A stretch of 57,681 nucleotides of DNA, taken from the NCBI GenBank assembly GCA_045595185.1, contig JAZNZX010000062.1, forward strand, positions 1 through 57,681, written 5' to 3'. The number at the start of each line of letters is the position of its first letter. The stretch's first letter is position 1. Of this stretch, positions 16,231 to 23,400 are shown in pieces. The DNA is from Fimenecus sp045595185. Lineage in GTDB: Bacteria; Bacillota; Clostridia; Oscillospirales; Acutalibacteraceae. The notes beneath the pieces were generated by a model. The model was not told where the DNA came from, did no database searches, and saw only the letters and a program-made list of their open reading frames with translations. A program made the translations under genes and the position numbers.

Positions 16231-16962
16231 ATGGCACAGATTTATACAGTTTTATCGGGAAAAGGCGGAGTAGGAAAATCAACATTTTGTGTGAATACTG
16301 CTCTTGCTCTTTCGGGTATGGGTAAAAAGGTTCTTCTTATTGACGGTGACATCACCTTGCGTAGCCTTGATTTACTTTTAGGTGTTGACTCTATGGTGCT
16401 TTATGATTGGTCTGATGTTATGGAAGACCGTTGTGACAGCGAAAAAGCACGACTCTTTTATGACGACAATCTTCAGCTTTTACCTGCACCGCTTGATTCA
16501 CCGGAAAACTTATCAACTGAAAACTTTAATGAACTGATTTCACATTATTCTGAATATTATGATTACATTATCATTGACAGTCCTGCAGGAATTGGTGATT
16601 TACCGCTGATTTATGCTCAATGTGCTAATTTCTGTATCCTTGTGGCAACACCTGATAATGTAAGTGCAAGAAGCGCCTGTGTTGCAGGTACAAAGCTTTC
16701 AGAAGCAGGAATCATTGATGAAAATATGTATCTTGTAATTAACCGTTTTGACTCGCGAGCAGTTAAATCAGGGAAGCTTTTAAACATAGACGAAGTTATG
16801 GATATTACATACCTTAAACTGCTTGGAATTGTGCCTGAGGACAAGCGTCTGACACATACTTCGGTCACAGATAAAGAGATTTCACCACGCAGTAAGGTCA
16901 AAATTTCCTTTGGCAATATTGCTGGAAGAATTATGGGAAAAGAAATACCACTAAATTTGTAA
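16231..16962 (+). CDS. minD: MinD-family septum-site ATPase
   Basis: ParA/MinD-type ATPase of 243 aa. The deviant Walker A motif is GKGGVGKST (10-18), followed by LLIDGDITLRSLDLLLG (switch I region; MinD proteins usually have D..GLRNLD) and IIIDSPAGIG (Walker B). The order and length fit MinD, which binds membrane in its ATP form and carries the division inhibitor. The C-terminal helix (KISFGNIAGRIMGKEIPL) could be an amphipathic membrane anchor but is not a strong match. No minC or minE is beside it; mgsA follows, as it does near min/rod genes in many Clostridia. GAGGCGAG precedes the ATG. A different MinD/FlhG-like cargo cannot be excluded. Confidence 0.75.
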   Translation: MAQIYTVLSGKGGVGKSTFCVNTALALSGMGKKVLLIDGDITLRSLDLLLGVDSMVLYDWSDVMEDRCDSEKARLFYDDNLQLLPAPLDSPENLSTENFNELISHYSEYYDYIIIDSPAGIGDLPLIYAQCANFCILVATPDNVSARSACVAGTKLSEAGIIDENMYLVINRFDSRAVKSGKLLNIDEVMDITYLKLLGIVPEDKRLTHTSVTDKEISPRSKVKISFGNIAGRIMGKEIPLNL

Positions 16963-16969
16963 AAAAATA

Positions 16970-16998
16970 TTGAAAAATCAATGATTTTTTGTTATGAT
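16970..16998 (+). promoter_or_regulatory. Promoter of mgsA
   Basis: TTGAAA (16970-16975), 17-bp spacer, TATGAT (16993-16998), directly after the minD stop codon; there is no terminator between, so mgsA may be read both from here and from upstream. Confidence 0.6.
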
Positions 16999-17072
16999 AG
17001 TTTGTAATCGGCAAATTATTTTATATCGTTTGATATAAATTGGGGAAATATTATGAAAGAAGGGGTTTAAGT

Positions 17073-17474
17073 ATGAACATAGCACTTATGGCACACGACT
17101 CAAAAAAAGAACTTATGACACAATTCTGTATCGCTTATTGCGGTATTCTTTCCCGTCATAATCTTTGTGCGACAGGAACAACAGGCAAAATGGTGTCTGA
17201 AGCAACAGGACTTAAAATTACACAGTTCCTTAGTGGCTCTCAGGGTGGTGACCAGCAAATCAGTTCAAGAATTGCTTGTAACGAAATCGACTTGCTCCTT
17301 ATGTTCCGTGACCCTCTTAACCCAAAACCTCATGAACCAAAGGACAACACATTACTTCGTCTTTGTGATGTTCACAATGTTCCTGTTGCAACAAATATTG
17401 CAACTGCTGAGGCTCTTATTCATGCACTTGAGCGTGGCGACCTTGATTGGCGAGATATTGTCAATCCAAAATAA
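17073..17474 (+). CDS. mgsA: Methylglyoxal synthase
   Basis: MgsA, 133 aa, converts dihydroxyacetone phosphate to methylglyoxal and phosphate, a bypass of lower glycolysis used when sugar phosphates build up. Family motifs are all present: MAHDSKKELM at the start, TGTTGK (phosphate loop), SGSQGGDQQI with the catalytic Asp, and FRDPLNPKPHEPK. The start at 17073 follows AAGGGG; a longer reading from 17040 adds 11 residues that the family lacks. Lies in a typical place after a minD gene and before hisS. Confidence 0.93.
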   Translation: MNIALMAHDSKKELMTQFCIAYCGILSRHNLCATGTTGKMVSEATGLKITQFLSGSQGGDQQISSRIACNEIDLLLMFRDPLNPKPHEPKDNTLLRLCDVHNVPVATNIATAEALIHALERGDLDWRDIVNPK

Positions 17475-17484
17475 TAAGTAATAA

Positions 17485-17509
17485 TGCCTCCTCATATTAC
17501 GAGGGGGCA
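17485..17509 (+). other. Hairpin between mgsA and hisS
   Basis: TGCCTCCTC (17485-17493) pairs with GAGGGGGCA (17501-17509) with one wobble pair and a 7-nt loop. No T run follows on the plus strand, so it is a poor terminator; it could protect or attenuate the transcript. The 60-bp gap is too short for a T-box. Confidence 0.45.
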
Positions 17510-17534
17510 AAACATATATTAAGGAAGATTTTTT

Positions 17535-18878
17535 ATGGCTTTAATTACTAATGCTATTAAGGGAACTCAGGATACTCTCCCTAAAGAAAGCTACAAAATT
17601 CAATATGTGGAATCAGCAGTAAGAGAAACTGCAGAAAACTTTGGTTTTCATGAAATGAGAACTCCCGTTTTTGAACACACAGAACTTTTTCAGCGTGGAG
17701 TTGGTGAAACTACTGACGTTGTTCAGAAAGAAATGTACACTTTTGAAGACAAGGGCGGTCGTTCAATTACTCTTCGTCCTGAAGGTACAGCAGGTGCAGT
17801 AAGAGCATTTCTTGAACACGGACTTTTCAACGAAGGACTTCCACAGAAAATTTATTATCTCACATCTTGTTACAGATACGAAAAGCCTCAGGCCGGTCGT
17901 CTTCGTGAATTCCACCAATTCGGTGTTGAATGTTTTGGTGCAGGTGCTCCAAGTGCTGATGCAGAGGTTATTTCACTTGCAAATGAAGTGTTTAACTATC
18001 TTGGAATTAACAATCTTGCTCTTGAAATCAACTCAATCGGTTGTCCTGAATGCAGAAAGCATTATCACAAGGCTCTTAAAGAGTATTTTGAACAATATAA
18101 AGGTGACCTTTGTGAAACTTGTTTAGGTCGTCTTGACAGAAACCCAATGAGAATTCTTGACTGCAAGAGTCCTGTTTGTAGTGGTATTGCAGAAAATGCA
18201 CCTACTGTTATTGAATTCCTTTGTGTCGATTGCAAAGAGCATTTTGAAAGTGTTAAGAAATATCTTGATGCTATGAATATTGAATATACAGTTAATCCAC
18301 AGATTGTTCGTGGTCTTGACTATTACACAAGAACTGTTTTCGAGTTTGTTTCAAAAGAAATCGGTGCTCAGGGTACAGTTTGTGGCGGTGGTCGTTACGA
18401 CGGACTTATCCAGGAAATGGGCGGAAATCCATCACCTGCTTGTGGTTTCGGTTTAGGTCTTGAAAGACTTTTACTTTTAATGGAAGCACAGAAAACTCCA
18501 TTCCCAGAACCTAAAAAATGTGACCTTTATATCGCAAGTATGGGTACAGATGCTAATATCAAGGCTGCTGAAATTGCAACAGAGCTTCGTAATGAGGGAA
18601 TGTGCGTTCAGTTTGATACTGTCGGTCGTGGACTTAAACCACAGATGAAATATGCTAACAAAATCGGTGCATTATACACACTTGTTTTAGGTGACAGCGA
18701 ACTTGAAACAGGAAATATTAAAATTAAAAATATGGAAACAGGTAACGAAACAGAAATGACACTTAATGATTTCGTTGACAATTTCCAATCAGTTGTTATA
18801 AAAGATGCTATGTCAGGATTTGAATCCCTTGGTGTTGAGGGAATTGACCTTGCTGACATTTTAGGAGGCACAAACTAA
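17535..18878 (+). CDS. hisS: Histidyl-tRNA synthetase
   Basis: Class II synthetase of 447 aa that charges tRNA-His. Residues 1-330 are the catalytic core with motif 1 (RTPVFEHTELFQRGVGETTD), motif 2 (YRYEKPQAGRLREFHQFGVE), the histidine-binding LDYYTR and motif 3 (CGFGLGLERLLLL). The remaining part is the anticodon-binding domain (CDLYIASMG...), with a short C-terminal extension beyond the usual end of about 420 residues. Together with aspS it forms the hisS-aspS operon common in Firmicutes; the stop codon overlaps the aspS start by one base. Confidence 0.96.
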   Translation: MALITNAIKGTQDTLPKESYKIQYVESAVRETAENFGFHEMRTPVFEHTELFQRGVGETTDVVQKEMYTFEDKGGRSITLRPEGTAGAVRAFLEHGLFNEGLPQKIYYLTSCYRYEKPQAGRLREFHQFGVECFGAGAPSADAEVISLANEVFNYLGINNLALEINSIGCPECRKHYHKALKEYFEQYKGDLCETCLGRLDRNPMRILDCKSPVCSGIAENAPTVIEFLCVDCKEHFESVKKYLDAMNIEYTVNPQIVRGLDYYTRTVFEFVSKEIGAQGTVCGGGRYDGLIQEMGGNPSPACGFGLGLERLLLLMEAQKTPFPEPKKCDLYIASMGTDANIKAAEIATELRNEGMCVQFDTVGRGLKPQMKYANKIGALYTLVLGDSELETGNIKIKNMETGNETEMTLNDFVDNFQSVVIKDAMSGFESLGVEGIDLADILGGTN

Positions 18879-20662
18879 TGGATACAATGAACGGATTAAA
18901 AAGAACTGACTACTGTGGCACTCTTAATGCTGATTTTGTCGGCAAAGAGGTTACAGTTGCAGGTTGGGTACAGCGTCGTCGTGACCTTGGTGCATTGATT
19001 TTTATCGACCTTCGTGACAGAACAGGCGTTGTTCAGTTGGCTTTTGACGACAATACAGACAGAGCTGTTTTCGATAAGGCATTCACAGTAAGAAGCGAAT
19101 ATGTACTTATGGCAAAAGGCGTTGTTCGTGAGCGTTCTTCAAAGAATAAGGACATTCCTACAGGTGACATTGAAATCGAAGTTAAGGATTTGAGAATTGT
19201 CGGTGTAAGCGAAACACCACCTTTTGAAATCGTTGAAAATTGTCAGACATCAGAGGTTACAAGACTTAAATACCGTTATCTTGACCTTCGTCGTCCTGAC
19301 TTGCAGAAGAATATTCTTCTTCGTCATAAGATTACAAAGATTACTCGTGACTATTTCGATGAAAACGGATTTATTGAAATTGAAACTCCAATGCTTATCC
19401 GTTCAACTCCTGAAGGTGCTCGCGACTTCCTTGTGCCATCAAGAATTCATAACGGTAGCTTCTATGCACTTCCACAGTCACCACAGCTTTACAAACAGCT
19501 TTCAATGGTAGCAGGCTTTGACAGATATATGCAGATTGCCCGTTGCTTCCGTGACGAAGATTTGCGTGCTGACCGTCAGCCTGAATTTACACAGATTGAC
19601 CTTGAAATGTCATTCGTAGATGTTGACGATGTTATGAATATGGGCGAAGGCTACATTCAGCGAGTATTTAAAGAGGCAATGGGTGTTGACATTCAGTTAC
19701 CACTTCCAAGACTCACTTTCAAAGATGCTATGGAGCGTTACGGTTCTGACAAGCCTGATACTCGTTACGAAATGGAACTTTGTGACTTAGGTGACGTAGT
19801 TAAAGGTTGCGGCTTTGGTGTATTCACATCAGCACTTGAAGCCGGCGGTGCAGTTTACTGTATTACAGCTAAAAATGCAGTCAATACTCTTACAAGAAAA
19901 GAAATTGACAAGCTCACAGAATTTGTTCGCGGTATCGGTGCAAAGGGACTTGCTTTTGCTCGTCTTATGCCTGACGGAACAGCATCTTCATTTGCAAAAT
20001 TCCTTACAGAAAACGAAATGACTGCACTTCTTAACAAAGCAGGAGCAGAGACAGGTGACGTTGTTCTTATCGTTGCTGATACAAAGAAAAACAGCGTTCT
20101 TTCAGTTCTCGGTGCACTTCGTCAGGAAGTTGCAAAGAAGCTTGATATTATCCCGACAGATACGTTTAATCTTCTCTGGATTACTGAATTCCCATTCTTT
20201 GAGTGGGACGAAGACGCTCAGACTTTTGTTGCTATGCACCATCCATTCACATCTCCTATGGATGAATGTTTAGAATATCTTGAAACAGATAAGGCACAGG
20301 TTCGTGCAAAGGCTTATGACCTTGTTCTCAATGGTGTTGAACTTTCATCAGGTTCAATCCGTATTACTGACCCTGCACTCCAGAAGAGAATGTTCTCACT
20401 CCTCGGTCTTTCAGATGAAGAGGCTTATGAGAAATTCGGTTTCCTGACAGATGCATTCAAATTCGGCCCTCCTCCACACGGTGGTATGGGTATCGGTCTT
20501 GACAGACTTGTTATGCAGATGATTGGTGCCGACTCACTCCGTGATGTTATCGCATTCCCTAAGCTTCAGAATGCAAGCGAGCCAATGACAGAGTGTCCGT
20601 CACCTGTCGATACACTTCAGCTTGACGAGCTCGGAATTGCAGTAAAGGAAACAGAGGAATAA
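18878..20662 (+). CDS. aspS: Aspartyl-tRNA synthetase
   Basis: Bacterial-type AspRS, 594 aa. An OB-fold anticodon domain (about 15-110, VAGWVQRRRDLGALIFIDLRDR) precedes the class II core, with FRDEDLRADRQPEFTQIDLEMSF (motif 2), the bacterial GAD insertion domain (about 290-415) and GIGLDRLVM (motif 3). Whether it charges only tRNA-Asp or also tRNA-Asn cannot be told by eye. AGGAGG inside the end of hisS serves as ribosome binding site. A second ATG three codons in is an alternative start. Confidence 0.96.
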   Translation: MDTMNGLKRTDYCGTLNADFVGKEVTVAGWVQRRRDLGALIFIDLRDRTGVVQLAFDDNTDRAVFDKAFTVRSEYVLMAKGVVRERSSKNKDIPTGDIEIEVKDLRIVGVSETPPFEIVENCQTSEVTRLKYRYLDLRRPDLQKNILLRHKITKITRDYFDENGFIEIETPMLIRSTPEGARDFLVPSRIHNGSFYALPQSPQLYKQLSMVAGFDRYMQIARCFRDEDLRADRQPEFTQIDLEMSFVDVDDVMNMGEGYIQRVFKEAMGVDIQLPLPRLTFKDAMERYGSDKPDTRYEMELCDLGDVVKGCGFGVFTSALEAGGAVYCITAKNAVNTLTRKEIDKLTEFVRGIGAKGLAFARLMPDGTASSFAKFLTENEMTALLNKAGAETGDVVLIVADTKKNSVLSVLGALRQEVAKKLDIIPTDTFNLLWITEFPFFEWDEDAQTFVAMHHPFTSPMDECLEYLETDKAQVRAKAYDLVLNGVELSSGSIRITDPALQKRMFSLLGLSDEEAYEKFGFLTDAFKFGPPPHGGMGIGLDRLVMQMIGADSLRDVIAFPKLQNASEPMTECPSPVDTLQLDELGIAVKETEE

Positions 20663-20664
20663 TT

Positions 20665-20913
20665 ATGAAAAAAAGCATAAGACAACTGAATATTTTACTT
20701 GCTTCAGCTTGTCTTTGCTTTAGCCTTTCCCTTACCGCATTCGCTGAAAGTACAGTTAAGTATTCAAACGAATTAACCGTTACTCCCATTCGCGTTTTCT
20801 TTGCAATTCTCATAATCCCTGCGTTTATCGTAATGGAAATTGCATTTGAAAGAATTCGTGAAAAACGCGTTGAAAAGCGAAACAAAAAATACGGAAAAAC
20901 AAAAGAAGAATAA
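20665..20913 (+). CDS. Small membrane protein, hypothetical
   Basis: An 82-residue protein: a signal peptide or first membrane helix (about 9-27, ending TAFAES), a second hydrophobic helix (about 43-62) and a highly basic cytoplasmic tail (about 66-80, ERIREKRVEKRNKKYGK). GAGGAA precedes the ATG, two bases after the aspS stop, and a strong terminator follows, so it is the last gene of the hisS-aspS unit. No family recognised. Confidence 0.65.
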   Translation: MKKSIRQLNILLASACLCFSLSLTAFAESTVKYSNELTVTPIRVFFAILIIPAFIVMEIAFERIREKRVEKRNKKYGKTKEE

Positions 20914-20918
20914 AAATT

Positions 20919-20955
20919 ACTCCCGATGAAAATTACTCATCGGGAGTTTTTTGCG
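20919..20955 (+). terminator. Terminator of the hisS-aspS operon
   Basis: Stem ACTCCCGATGA (20919-20929) / TCATCGGGAGT (20938-20948), followed by six T. Confidence 0.92.
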
Positions 20956-20966
20956 ACTTGTTTTTT

Positions 20967-21273
20967 AAAATTACAATTTATCGGGATGTTCAATTTTTAT
21001 ATGTAACCGGTAGGGCGGGGTCTTGACCCCGCCGTTGTTGGTTAATATAAAAACTGATTTTGTGTCATTCTGAGCATAGCGAAGAATCTCATATCATCAA
21101 CAACGAGACCCTTCACTGCGTTCAGGGTGACCGATGCTTTTCGGCGGGGGTGCGGGTGTCCGGTGGACACCTCTGCGAAGCAGAAGCACCGACCAAACCG
21201 GCAGTGAGACACAATACCCCGCCCTACCATAACACTAATTAATTTTAATTATCCCGACAAACTGTAATTTACA
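20967..21273. repeat. Composite intergenic element with nested palindromes
   Basis: The 406-bp gap between 20913 and 21320 has no gene. Imperfect terminal inverted repeats lie at 20967-20988 (AATTTATCGGGATG) and 21250-21273. Inside are a GGTAGGGCGGGG start (about 21009) and its inverted end CCCCGCCCTACC (about 21217-21229), a CATTCTGAG half-unit joined to an inverted GGGTCT half-unit (21064-21131), and the hairpins GGTGTCC-GGT-GGACACC and TCTGCGAAGCAGA (21172-21184). Confidence 0.8.
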
Positions 21274-21276
21274 TAT

Positions 21277-21308
21277 AAAAACTGCCCGATGTGTATCGAG
21301 CAGTTTTT
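21277..21308 (-). terminator. Terminator of the secA downstream genes
   Basis: Minus-strand stem AAAACTGCTCGAT / ATCGGGCAGTTTT (one wobble) with an ACAC loop and a T run, just past the stop codon at 21320. Confidence 0.85.
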
Positions 21309-21319
21309 TGTTTATTATC

Positions 21320-21874
21320 TTATTTCAAAATGTTATAAAGTGCAGGGATAAACCAACCAAGAATCACAGGTACAAGGAATGCGAAACCTACTGATGTGAG
21401 AAGTGTAAGTCCCCATTTTTCAAGTCTTGCACCAAGCCAGAAAATTCCGTACCAAGGAGTTACAAGTGCCTTGTTCAACTTCTTGTCATTATTCACAAGA
21501 TAGTTATCTTTAAGCATCATAACATCCTCAATCTGTGGAAACAGATTTGTAAGGAATGAAATACCGAAATAAAGGCAAATCCAAGCGAAAATATCTTCAT
21601 ATTTTGCAAAGTAGATAATTGCTGTTGAACCATAAGAAAGTGTTAAAAATCCGAACATCAGGTTCATAAAGAAAGGAATAAAACAGATGTCAAAGCTTGG
21701 TCCTTTTCTCTTGATTAACTGATGGTCAACGTGAGAAAGCATTTCATTGAACTGCACAACTCTTTCGTCTTCAACAATGATTTTCCCGCTACGACAAACC
21801 ATATGCTCAAAGAATGCGTGAAGTACAGCACCTGGAAGTGTAAGTACTTTTACTATTACATATATAATACTCAT
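21320..21874 (-). CDS. Polytopic membrane protein, hypothetical
   Basis: Protein of 184 aa with about four hydrophobic segments (residues 1-20, 63-83, 88-108 and 155-178). The start, LPGAVLHAFFEHMVCR, resembles the PG-x3-HExxH opening of M50-like zincin membrane proteins, but the glutamate after the first histidine is replaced and the spacing to the second is shifted, so protease activity is unlikely. Its ATG overlaps the stop codon of the upstream gene by four bases (ATGA), so the two are translationally coupled. Function unknown. Confidence 0.65.
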   Translation of the reverse strand: MSIIYVIVKVLTLPGAVLHAFFEHMVCRSGKIIVEDERVVQFNEMLSHVDHQLIKRKGPSFDICFIPFFMNLMFGFLTLSYGSTAIIYFAKYEDIFAWICLYFGISFLTNLFPQIEDVMMLKDNYLVNNDKKLNKALVTPWYGIFWLGARLEKWGLTLLTSVGFAFLVPVILGWFIPALYNILK

Positions 21875-23388
21875 ATTACATCATACCTTCCACTTTCTGC
21901 CAATTCTTTAAGAGTTACTTTTCCTGCCTTAAGGTCTGTTACATCGCTTGAAAATTCGATTGATGCGTCACCGTAAGACTCAATTTCAAGTTCAAGCGCT
22001 TCAAACGACTCCTTATCACCTGTTGCCCAAGCCAGCATAGCATACAAATCACGAGTAGGGATTGTAAGAGCACCTGTCATTGAAAGGTTGTCATATGCAA
22101 CAGTTGCCACTTCATAAGCACTGTCAAGGTCATCCTGCATAATGTAACAAAGAACCTGCTGAATGTGAAGAATATAGCCGTACTGCATAATATAACTGTC
22201 ACCGTTTGGAAGTCCTGCCAACACTTTAAGTCCCATATCACAAGTCTGTTGTGCCTTCGCGTAATCCTTATCACGCAAACGGTAGATTGTTGCCATTGCA
22301 GCATATTGGTCAGGAGTTTCGCTGTTGATTTCCTTAAGCTCCATCGCCAGCTTTTCAGCCTTTTCATATTCGCCCATTTTTGCATATGTGCTTGCAAGCA
22401 ATGAGCTTACAAGTGTTTTCATATATGTTGATGAATCTGCTGCTTCCTGAAGGAATTTCGCGATTGTTGCATCGTCTTTTCCTGCTTCCTGTGCAGCGGC
22501 ATATTTATACATTCCAATCCAGCCGTCATCACATATTAACTCAATGTCAGTGTCTTCAGGAGTAAAATCCTTTTCTGTTTCATCGTGATACTCTGTGCCT
22601 CTGATGTAAATCTTTTTGCCCTTAAGATTATCAAGCTCGGCAATCAGCTTGTCGTAATTTGTATCATCAATTTTTGCATACTTGTTGGTATAATTCTGAA
22701 TAACCATAGCAGAAGCCTGCATTCTCTCTGTTTCATCAAGAATATCCTGCAAATCCTTGAAAGTAAGGAGCTTGAGTACTGCCTCAGGAATGTTTTCATC
22801 GATTTCCACAATAGCAGAGTTCATATTCACAAGACCGTAATTTGTGAGTGCTGATTTTTTGTAAATATTGAAATATTTTTTATTCGCACTGATGCTTTCT
22901 GCATATTCTATTGCATCTGCATATTTATTCACAGCAGTATAAAGACGACCATCTTTTGTTGCTCTGTCGCCCTGTACCATTGATGAAAAAACAGGCACAT
23001 TGATTGCAAAGAAGAACAACGCAGCAATAGTTATGCATACAGAAAGAATTGCGACTATGATTCCTCTGTAATCATAAGGATATTTCTCAAGAACCGCCTC
23101 ACAGCTTTCGCAATACGGACTGTTTGGGTCTTTTTCTGTTCCTCTCGGTTTTTCACCGCAGTATTCGCAAAGCTCAACTTCCATTGCAGGTGTTTTCTTT
23201 GCGCGAGAAACTGTTTGTGGGTTATATCCTTCAATTTCAAGATTTTCAAGGTCGTTATCAGCATTTTCTGCTTCGCTTTTTGCCTTGTCCAATTCTTGCT
23301 TGAATACTTTCGCAAGCTCTTCCATTTCATCCTTGATTTCTTCCATATCAGGAGAAGAACCGGAAATTTTTTCTTTGTTTTCGTCCAA
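21871..23388 (-). CDS. Zinc-ribbon TPR membrane protein downstream of secA
   Basis: Protein of 505 aa. Residues 1-55 are acidic and helical (KDEMEELAKVFKQELDKAKSEAENA); 74-96 form a zinc ribbon (CEYCG, CESCE); 109-131 are one transmembrane helix; the rest (about 140-490) is an alpha-helical repeat region with clear TPR-like units (YAKMGEYEKAEKLAMEL, DYAKAQQTCDMGLKVL). By topology the TPR part lies outside the membrane and the zinc ribbon inside. It begins 12 bp after the secA stop, so a role linked to export or envelope assembly is possible, but this rests only on position. Confidence 0.75.
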   Translation of the reverse strand: MDENKEKISGSSPDMEEIKDEMEELAKVFKQELDKAKSEAENADNDLENLEIEGYNPQTVSRAKKTPAMEVELCEYCGEKPRGTEKDPNSPYCESCEAVLEKYPYDYRGIIVAILSVCITIAALFFFAINVPVFSSMVQGDRATKDGRLYTAVNKYADAIEYAESISANKKYFNIYKKSALTNYGLVNMNSAIVEIDENIPEAVLKLLTFKDLQDILDETERMQASAMVIQNYTNKYAKIDDTNYDKLIAELDNLKGKKIYIRGTEYHDETEKDFTPEDTDIELICDDGWIGMYKYAAAQEAGKDDATIAKFLQEAADSSTYMKTLVSSLLASTYAKMGEYEKAEKLAMELKEINSETPDQYAAMATIYRLRDKDYAKAQQTCDMGLKVLAGLPNGDSYIMQYGYILHIQQVLCYIMQDDLDSAYEVATVAYDNLSMTGALTIPTRDLYAMLAWATGDKESFEALELEIESYGDASIEFSSDVTDLKAGKVTLKELAESGRYDVI

Positions 23389-23400
23389 GATTATTCCTCC

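Noticed and set aside
16231..16962. Plasmid-type ParA partition system
   Set aside because: No parB gene or parS-like sites nearby; length and chromosomal context with mgsA suit MinD better.
17475..17534. T-box riboswitch before hisS
   Set aside because: Only 60 bp lie between mgsA and hisS, with no T-box core sequence.
21042..21242. Short frames on both strands in the composite repeat
   Set aside because: They are translations of inverted repeats; the two strands give similar nonsense peptides.
21320..21874. Membrane metalloprotease call for LPGAVLHAFFEH
   Set aside because: The HExxH pattern is broken: Ala follows the first His and the second His is one residue too far. No other zinc ligand stands out.
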